8,623 bases of DNA. Origin: a bacterium. GTDB taxonomy: Archaea > Nanoarchaeota > Nanoarchaeia > Woesearchaeales > UBA10216. The translations under genes and the position numbers were made by a program. The stretch lies in contig JAAGZO010001046.1 in assembly GCA_024206195.1 (NCBI GenBank), positions 1 through 8,623 of the forward strand, written 5' to 3'. Below are positions 5,432-8,623 of the stretch, in pieces. The notes under the pieces were generated by a model, which saw only the letters and a list, made by a program, of their open reading frames with translations, was not told the DNA's origin and ran no database searches. How positions within the stretch are numbered: position 1 is the stretch's first letter; every line of letters starts with the position of its first letter.

Positions 5432-6364
5432 ATGAGACGAAAACGATTACAACATAATGCTGATATCTTGTGTCACATGTTCTGTGGTTGGGAACTATTT
5501 GGTGATTGGGCAGTACTTGCTCAATTGAAATCAGGTACCATCACAATTAATGCATTAGATGGTGGATGTACACATAACGGGGAACTCATTCCACAAATGT
5601 CAATGGCACGAGTTCTTGGAAAGTGGCTTCGGACTGACTTTGAAGCCAATAATATCCCTCTCAACGGAATTCGAGAGGCACTTCTTACCGTAGACTTCCA
5701 GACTGAAGAGATACCCGAACAAAGAAACAAGTCCGTAATTTGGCGTGACCCAACACCTCCATTCATAGCATGTCAACTTAAATGCCAAAGCCGTATTGTC
5801 ACAGACGAGAAGTTGTACGAATCCAAATACGACAAGTACGAGGAATGGCCAAAGAGTATGACCAATATAGATGAAGACAGCAGCAACACGAAGACTATGG
5901 GTACTCTGGACTTGTTCAAAGACTTAACTGGCGCATTTCTTGAAGCCTACTGCCAAATTGAATATGAATGGGTAGACAGAGAGGGGATTACTGGGGTAAG
6001 AATCCACAAACAAGAAGAAAACGGATTCAATGTATTCTGGGGTTCTGATGGACGTGAAATCTATTTTGAGGCAGGAGATATCCATCATTCTGCAATTACC
6101 TTGGAAGACCAAAACTCACCAGACAAAGAAATCAGACATCACATTGGTTTTCTCAGAGATTTGCTGAGCAACAGAATGAGAATAGTTGAAAAATACGCAG
6201 GTAAAACACCATACAAAGTTCTGGTACAGACTTGGAATGACAAACAGTGGCAAACTGAAGATATTTTTGGTTCGGTGTTTTACAATTACTTTGCGAAGAA
6301 ATCAGAAATCACTTATCAAAACAATATTTTGGAAGGTAAGGAAATACATAACAATTCGCAATAG
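5432..6364 (+). CDS. Protein of unknown function, 310 residues
   Basis: I do not recognise a family. The protein is soluble, with no signal peptide or membrane segment and a mixed alpha/beta look. The N-terminal part (about 15-110) has strands such as WAVLAQLKSGTITINALDGG and a segment TVDFQTEEIPEQRN. The middle (about 130-160) is acidic and low in order (DEDSSNTKTMG). The C-terminal half reads like an antiparallel domain: YEWVDREGITGVRIHKQ, GFNVFWGSDGREIYFEAGDIHHS, then a helix HHIGFLRDLLSNRMRIVEKY. Paired histidines (HH near 218-219 and 236-237) are notable, but no known active site is apparent. ATG 5432 lacks a clear ribosome site; Met16 in CHMF is a later possible start. It follows the zinc-ribbon gene by 70 bp on the same strand with no terminator between, so it is probably the last gene of the FKBP-like/DUF4279 operon. 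Confidence 0.72.
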   Translation: MRRKRLQHNADILCHMFCGWELFGDWAVLAQLKSGTITINALDGGCTHNGELIPQMSMARVLGKWLRTDFEANNIPLNGIREALLTVDFQTEEIPEQRNKSVIWRDPTPPFIACQLKCQSRIVTDEKLYESKYDKYEEWPKSMTNIDEDSSNTKTMGTLDLFKDLTGAFLEAYCQIEYEWVDREGITGVRIHKQEENGFNVFWGSDGREIYFEAGDIHHSAITLEDQNSPDKEIRHHIGFLRDLLSNRMRIVEKYAGKTPYKVLVQTWNDKQWQTEDIFGSVFYNYFAKKSEITYQNNILEGKEIHNNSQ

Positions 6365-6464
6365 CTAGTCACTCCCCATCCTCATAAGCTTCCCTTGCTC
6401 TATCATTCCCAAATAAAACCAATGCCCCCGCAAAACCCTTCATAGCCTACACACTATACATGAA

Positions 6465-6510
6465 AATAGCGGCAGAAAAATGTAGATTGGTGTATGGTAT
6501 GTAGGGTTTT
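6465..6510. repeat. Intergenic repeat, copy 1
   Basis: This segment begins AATAGCGGCAGAAAAA, then TGTAGA, and carries GTGTATGGT followed by ATGTAGGGTT. The first 22 bases recur at 6971-6993 with one extra A. The two later modules also recur there, but in the opposite order. It lies downstream of the 96-residue minus-strand gene. It may be a dispersed intergenic repeat of the host genome. Confidence 0.7.
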
Positions 6511-6537
6511 GAAACCAAAGGGATGTGCAACTCCACC

Positions 6538-6552
6538 CCATGCATAGCATGG
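6538..6552. other. Short perfect hairpin CCATGC-ATA-GCATGG
   Basis: A 6-bp perfect stem with a 3-base loop lies in the gap between the converging ends of the genes at 6364 (plus) and 6590 (minus). The place suits a bidirectional terminator, but neither side carries a T-run, so termination is only a possibility. Confidence 0.3.
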
Positions 6553-6589
6553 ATACAGAGTATTCGTGGACATTGATTATTGACTATTT

Positions 6590-6880
6590 TTATATGGAAG
6601 CTATCATTTCTTCTATTTGACTAACCGAAGCTATGGGATGTGTCTGGAAGGTGACAAACGGAACAAATTTCTGGGTATGTTTAAGGATTTCAACTTCAGT
6701 TCCCTCTGCAACTGCATAACCTTTACCTTCTGAAACGAATGCACCCCAGTCTTTTGTAGTACCTTCCTTCATATCTTGCTTGATGATGTCCATGAAGGCA
6801 CTCCATCCTGCTGCTCTCTCCTTGGGGTCAACAGGCACTTGAGCAGGGACCAGCTCCCACAACAAAAGATATTTCCCCAT
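6590..6880 (-). CDS. Small conserved protein of 96 residues, possibly dimeric alpha/beta fold
   Basis: The protein opens MGKYLLLWELVPAQVPVDP and has AGWSAFMDIIKQDM (24-37), TTKDWGAFVSEGKGYAVAEG (41-60), EVEILKHTQKFVPFVTF (62-78) and HPIASVSQIEEMI (81-93). The order strand, helix, strand, helix, strand fits a small ferredoxin-like fold. It resembles DUF3303-like or other small stand-alone proteins that I recall from Chloroflexota and anaerobes. No catalytic residues are known to me, and the function is unknown. It should be cytoplasmic. The start is firm: ATG at 6880 follows AAAGGAGG at ideal spacing, one of the strongest ribosome sites in the window. It has its own promoter (6935-6963) and stands as a single gene, flanked on both sides by copies of an intergenic repeat. 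Confidence 0.82.
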   Translation of the reverse strand: MGKYLLLWELVPAQVPVDPKERAAGWSAFMDIIKQDMKEGTTKDWGAFVSEGKGYAVAEGTEVEILKHTQKFVPFVTFQTHPIASVSQIEEMIASI

Positions 6881-6934
6881 GATTTTGCCTCCTTTTTGAT
6901 ACTAATAGATTGCTGAAATCATGATAGTGAAAGG

Positions 6935-6963
6935 ATTATACTCCTTGTATATTTCATGTGCAA
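6935..6963 (-). promoter_or_regulatory. Promoter of the 96-residue protein gene
   Basis: On the minus strand, TTGCAC (6958-6963) is followed after 17 bp by a perfect TATAAT (6935-6940). Transcription would begin near 6928, giving a leader of about 48 nt that ends in a strong AAAGGAGG ribosome site. Confidence 0.6.
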
Positions 6964-6970
6964 GGATAAG

Positions 6971-7016
6971 AATAGCGGCAGAAAAAATGTAGAGATGTAG
7001 GGTTGTGTATGGTTTT
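6971..7016. repeat. Intergenic repeat, copy 2
   Basis: This copy matches 6465-6510: the same first 22 bases with one added A, then ATGTAGGGTT and GTGTATGGT in swapped order, ending in a T-run. It lies just upstream of the promoter of the 96-residue gene, so the two copies bracket that gene with its promoter (about 500 bp apart, same orientation). Confidence 0.7.
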
Positions 7017-7031
7017 TAGAGGTAAATGGAA

Positions 7032-7054
7032 AGAGCGCCCAAAAAGGACGCTCT
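7032..7054. other. Stable hairpin AGAGCG/CGCTCT with an A-rich loop
   Basis: AGAGCG (7032-7037) pairs fully with CGCTCT (7049-7054), and two further G-C pairs follow a C-A mismatch around an AAAAA loop. The strand CTCT (7051-7054) can instead pair with AGAG at 7059-7062, so two folds compete. No T-run follows in either direction, and the hairpin sits between two divergent genes, where a terminator is not expected. It could be part of a leader or small RNA, or a stray terminator. Confidence 0.45.
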
Positions 7055-7236
7055 CACCAGAGGGGATTGGTACATGTTTCTACTTTCAGCATAACAATTA
7101 AAGTCATCCCCGTAAATGGGAATTTGGTAATGGGTATCAGGTAATCCTTGTCTTCTCCTTGAATCCCAAGTAGCAGTTGTATGATATAGTTATGCTAACT
7201 AGTTGTTGCGGATAATCTGCTTTTAAGTAAGGGAAT

Positions 7237-7479
7237 ATGAAAGAAGAAGATAGGAAAAAGATAAAAGAGATAATGGGGGAGATGTCCTGTCCTGAAGGCT
7301 TCAAATGTGCGGAGTCGGGATTTGAAATGCTCTGTAAGGCAAAAGACAAAGGAACGAAGGGACATATCGATTGCCTTGAGGATAACGCCTACCGTTGCAC
7401 CTTTGCCATTTCATTTGGTAGAAGTTACTTTTGCAAATGTCCACTTCGTGTGTACTTGTCCAAGGAGCTGAAGTTGTAA
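7237..7479 (+). CDS. Small cysteine-rich protein, function unknown
   Basis: An 80-residue protein with seven cysteines (18, 24, 33, 46, 54, 66, 68). A basic N-terminal helix (MKEEDRKKIKEIMGEM) is followed by CPEGFKCAESGFEMLC (18-33), then a loop with IDCLEDN, and a C-terminal segment FGRSYFCKCPLRVYLSKEL (60-78). I recall similar short proteins annotated as hypothetical in Chloroflexota and other anaerobic or sediment bacteria, which suggests a conserved family. The cysteine pattern suits metal or Fe-S binding. There is no signal peptide, so disulfides are less likely. ATG 7237 follows AAGGG at short spacing. It converges on the other cysteine-rich gene at 7560-7772. No clear promoter or terminator was found. 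Confidence 0.78.
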   Translation: MKEEDRKKIKEIMGEMSCPEGFKCAESGFEMLCKAKDKGTKGHIDCLEDNAYRCTFAISFGRSYFCKCPLRVYLSKELKL

Positions 7480-7559
7480 ATCTGATAAACAACCAATACC
7501 CGAAAAATTTTTGGACTACCCTTTTACTCAATCACACCTTCTTACATAATTACTAAATA

Positions 7560-7772
7560 TCAATGACATTTCTCAATACATTTGTATCGGTCCTCATAAC
7601 TATCATTATATTCAATACAGCTACAAAAACACTCAGAGTTTCCTTCATCTAAGCAGTCATAATACTCATCGTTGTGAAGGCATCCACACCCACAACTTTC
7701 GCAAGCTCCACATGTGACTCCTGCAACAATTAAAGCGATAACTATTAAAACGAGACAACCAACTACTTGCAT
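7560..7772 (-). CDS. Small membrane-anchored or secreted cysteine-rich acidic protein
   Basis: I take the ATG at 7772, giving 70 residues, because it follows GGGAGGAAAG on the minus strand. An in-frame ATG at 7838 would add 22 residues but has no ribosome site and would bury the hydrophobic segment. Residues 3-19 form a hydrophobic helix (VVGCLVLIVIALIVAGV), either a signal peptide or an anchor. The exposed part of about 50 residues carries 11 cysteines (21, 24, 27, 29, 31, 40, 48, 50, 52, 65, 69), including a CGACESCGCGC cluster, and many Asp and Glu residues. This suits a disulfide-rich microprotein or a metal-binding domain outside the membrane. The cysteine density resembles metallothionein-like or knottin-like peptides, but I recognise no family. 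No neighbour explains its role. Confidence 0.68.
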   Translation of the reverse strand: MQVVGCLVLIVIALIVAGVTCGACESCGCGCLHNDEYYDCLDEGNSECFCSCIEYNDSYEDRYKCIEKCH

Positions 7773-7891
7773 CTTTCCTCCCTGGTTCTTACAAATAAAT
7801 TTGCCTGTCAGCCTAGCATGAATAGGATGTTTGAGCAACGCCTATTCGTATCTGAGGTAGGTTCTTCCACTAGCTTACAGTTAAATCACAG

Positions 7892-7921
7892 TTGCCACCG
7901 CTCATCTCAAGAGAGTATAAT
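7892..7921 (+). promoter_or_regulatory. Near-consensus promoter of the 145-residue protein gene
   Basis: TTGCCA (7892-7897, five of six), an 18-bp spacer and a perfect TATAAT (7916-7921). Transcription would begin near 7928, leaving about 41 nt before ATG 7969. It is the strongest promoter in the window by match to consensus. Confidence 0.65.
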
Positions 7922-7968
7922 CCTGCACAAGCAACGTGTAACTCTACATGATAAGGAGTGACTAGCCA

Positions 7969-8406
7969 ATGACAACATTGAAGAGCTTCATCATTGAAGC
8001 AAACATAGTGAAGCCGAGACCGTCTGAGACTACAGCTTTAGCATCATGGACCAATATATGTGCATTTGTTGAAGATATGATAACTCTTAATAAAGACGTT
8101 AATATTACGTCGGATTCAAAACGTATCTTAGACGTTGCTCAATTACAGCAAACAGACAGTTCTATTCATATAAGGTTTGATGGAGAAGAGGTTCTCCCGT
8201 GGCGTGTTCTTGGGCATTTGGTCTATAACTTGACGAAACTGGGTACCGTTTATGAAGCTTGGGGGCAGACCATTAAGCAACAGGGACTTCAACCAGGACG
8301 CTATCAAAATTTACTGAAAGAAGTCCAAAAGTCGACCGCAAACTGGGAAGGTGCAAAATATACAGGGATAACCATATTCACCGATTCATCTCAATCGTCA
8401 AGTTAG
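7969..8406 (+). CDS. Protein of unknown function, 145 residues
   Basis: I do not recognise a family. The protein is soluble, without signal peptide or membrane segment. The N-terminal part (MTTLKSFIIEANIVKPRPSE) leads to a helix WTNICAFVEDMITLN (27-41) and a polar stretch with short strands (SSIHIRFDGEEVLPW, 64-78). Two helical segments follow, RVLGHLVYNLTKLGTVYEAWGQ (79-100) and YQNLLKEVQKSTANW (112-126). The last residues, DSSQSSS, are low in complexity. ATG 7969 follows AAGGAG at a rather long spacing of about 11 bp. It has its own strong promoter and may be the first gene of a unit that includes the gene starting at 8504, although a second promoter-like site lies between them. Confidence 0.75.
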   Translation: MTTLKSFIIEANIVKPRPSETTALASWTNICAFVEDMITLNKDVNITSDSKRILDVAQLQQTDSSIHIRFDGEEVLPWRVLGHLVYNLTKLGTVYEAWGQTIKQQGLQPGRYQNLLKEVQKSTANWEGAKYTGITIFTDSSQSSS

Positions 8407-8408
8407 CA

Positions 8409-8439
8409 TTGGGAAGACTCGGAGTCAACACCGTATAAT
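8409..8439 (+). promoter_or_regulatory. Candidate promoter with palindromic operator
   Basis: A perfect TATAAT (8434-8439) is preceded at 19 bp by a weak TTGGGA (8409-8414). The spacer holds the 11-bp palindrome GACTC-G-GAGTC (8416-8426), well placed for a regulator. It would serve the partial gene at 8504. The poor -35 box and long spacer keep confidence low, or may indicate dependence on an activator. Confidence 0.35.
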
Positions 8440-8503
8440 CTCTAAAGCAACGATGTACCATATTCAAGTCAAGTGGTATATCATAGGCACTGAGGAATGA
8501 CAC

Positions 8504-8623
8504 ATGAGACGCAAAACAAACGAAGATACACAACCTTGGAGTGTGAGAGACAGTAAATTCACTATGCTCCCTGCTGAGACAAGAGTCCTCGACACCATTG
8601 TAGAAGAGACATTCAAGAAACAC
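8504..8623 (+). CDS. 5' end of a plus-strand gene cut by the window edge, function unknown
   Basis: ATG 8504 opens a frame that stays open to the last base, giving 40 residues: MRRKTNEDTQPWSVRD, then SKFTMLPAETRVLDTIVEE and a basic end. A GAGGAAT ribosome site at 9-bp spacing supports the start, and a promoter-like site lies upstream. The acidic and basic helical character suggests a soluble protein. Too little is visible to name it. The opposite-strand open frame across the same bases (8378-8623) has no such start and is taken as a shadow. Confidence 0.6.
   Translation, partial: MRRKTNEDTQPWSVRDSKFTMLPAETRVLDTIVEETFKKH

Larger units (their letters stand above)
6881..7236. other. Divergent intergenic region of 356 bp
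   Basis: No gene is seen. In order it holds the ribosome site and promoter of the 96-residue gene (minus strand), the second copy of the intergenic repeat (6971-7016), the hairpin at 7032-7054, and an AT-rich stretch leading to the plus-strand gene at 7237. Near 7180-7214 there are TATGATATAG and GATAAT, which could serve as -10 boxes for that gene, but no fitting -35 box was found. Confidence 0.5.

Noticed and set aside
6540..6620. 26-codon plus-strand frame starting at ATG 6540
   Set aside because: It has no ribosome site, starts inside a hairpin and runs into the 3' end of the 96-residue gene on the other strand.
7773..7838. N-terminal extension of the cysteine-rich minus-strand protein to ATG 7838
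   Set aside because: ATG 7772 has a strong GGGAGG ribosome site and places the hydrophobic segment at the N-terminus; the longer form has neither.
1361..8481. Shared 11-mer AAGTGGTATAT at 1361 and 8471
   Set aside because: Exact 11-base matches are expected several times by chance in a window of this size, and the flanks do not match well.
8378..8623. Minus-strand open frame at the right edge
   Set aside because: It has no visible start within the window, overlaps the end of the 145-residue gene, and lies opposite a better-supported plus-strand start at 8504.

Overview
This window looks like an accessory region of a bacterial chromosome with moderate to low GC and mostly small genes. Several promoters fit the sigma-70 pattern (TTG... 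- 17/18 bp - TATAAT), and several genes have strong AGGAGG-type ribosome sites, so the host has ordinary bacterial signals. The small 96-residue protein at 6590-6880, the (Thr-Pro)n PKD lipoprotein and the cysteine-rich 80-residue protein resemble genes I associate with Chloroflexota (Dehalococcoidia-like) genomes. That placement is an inference from memory and is not demonstrated here.

Layout. 1-113: a promoter followed by a tRNA-Lys(CTT) gene whose 5' half is perfect and whose 3' half is scrambled, a possible scar of integration or recombination. 114-303: a regulatory region with repeated GTCAC boxes and a good promoter for the next gene. 304-1176: a TIR-domain protein retaining the WxxxE catalytic glutamate. 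1177-1544: a non-coding stretch with degenerate short repeats. 1545-3456: three genes on the minus strand, namely a PD-(D/E)XK-like DUF6998-type protein, a lipoprotein with a coiled coil, a long Thr-Pro stalk and a PKD domain (its stalk encoded by 25 tandem hexamers), and a four-helix membrane protein.

3553-6364: a plus-strand block. A two-helix membrane protein and a divergent FKBP-like protein each follow a copy of the same promoter-plus-leader module. The FKBP-like gene is tightly packed with a DUF4279 gene (ATGA overlap) and a double zinc-ribbon gene, and a 310-residue protein of unknown function follows 70 bp later. These four probably form one operon. 6365-7236: a 96-residue minus-strand gene with its own promoter, bracketed by two copies of an intergenic repeat, plus a stable hairpin. 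7237-7772: two convergent small cysteine-rich proteins. 7892-8623: an unknown 145-residue protein behind a near-consensus promoter, then the start of another plus-strand gene that runs off the window and is preceded by a promoter-like site carrying an 11-bp palindrome.

The TIR protein and the PD-(D/E)XK-like protein near a damaged tRNA suggest a defence or mobile-island setting. The most unusual items are the duplicated promoter-leader module, the FKBP-like/DUF4279/zinc-ribbon/unknown operon, and the tRNA remnant. No CRISPR array, transposase, integrase or rRNA is visible.
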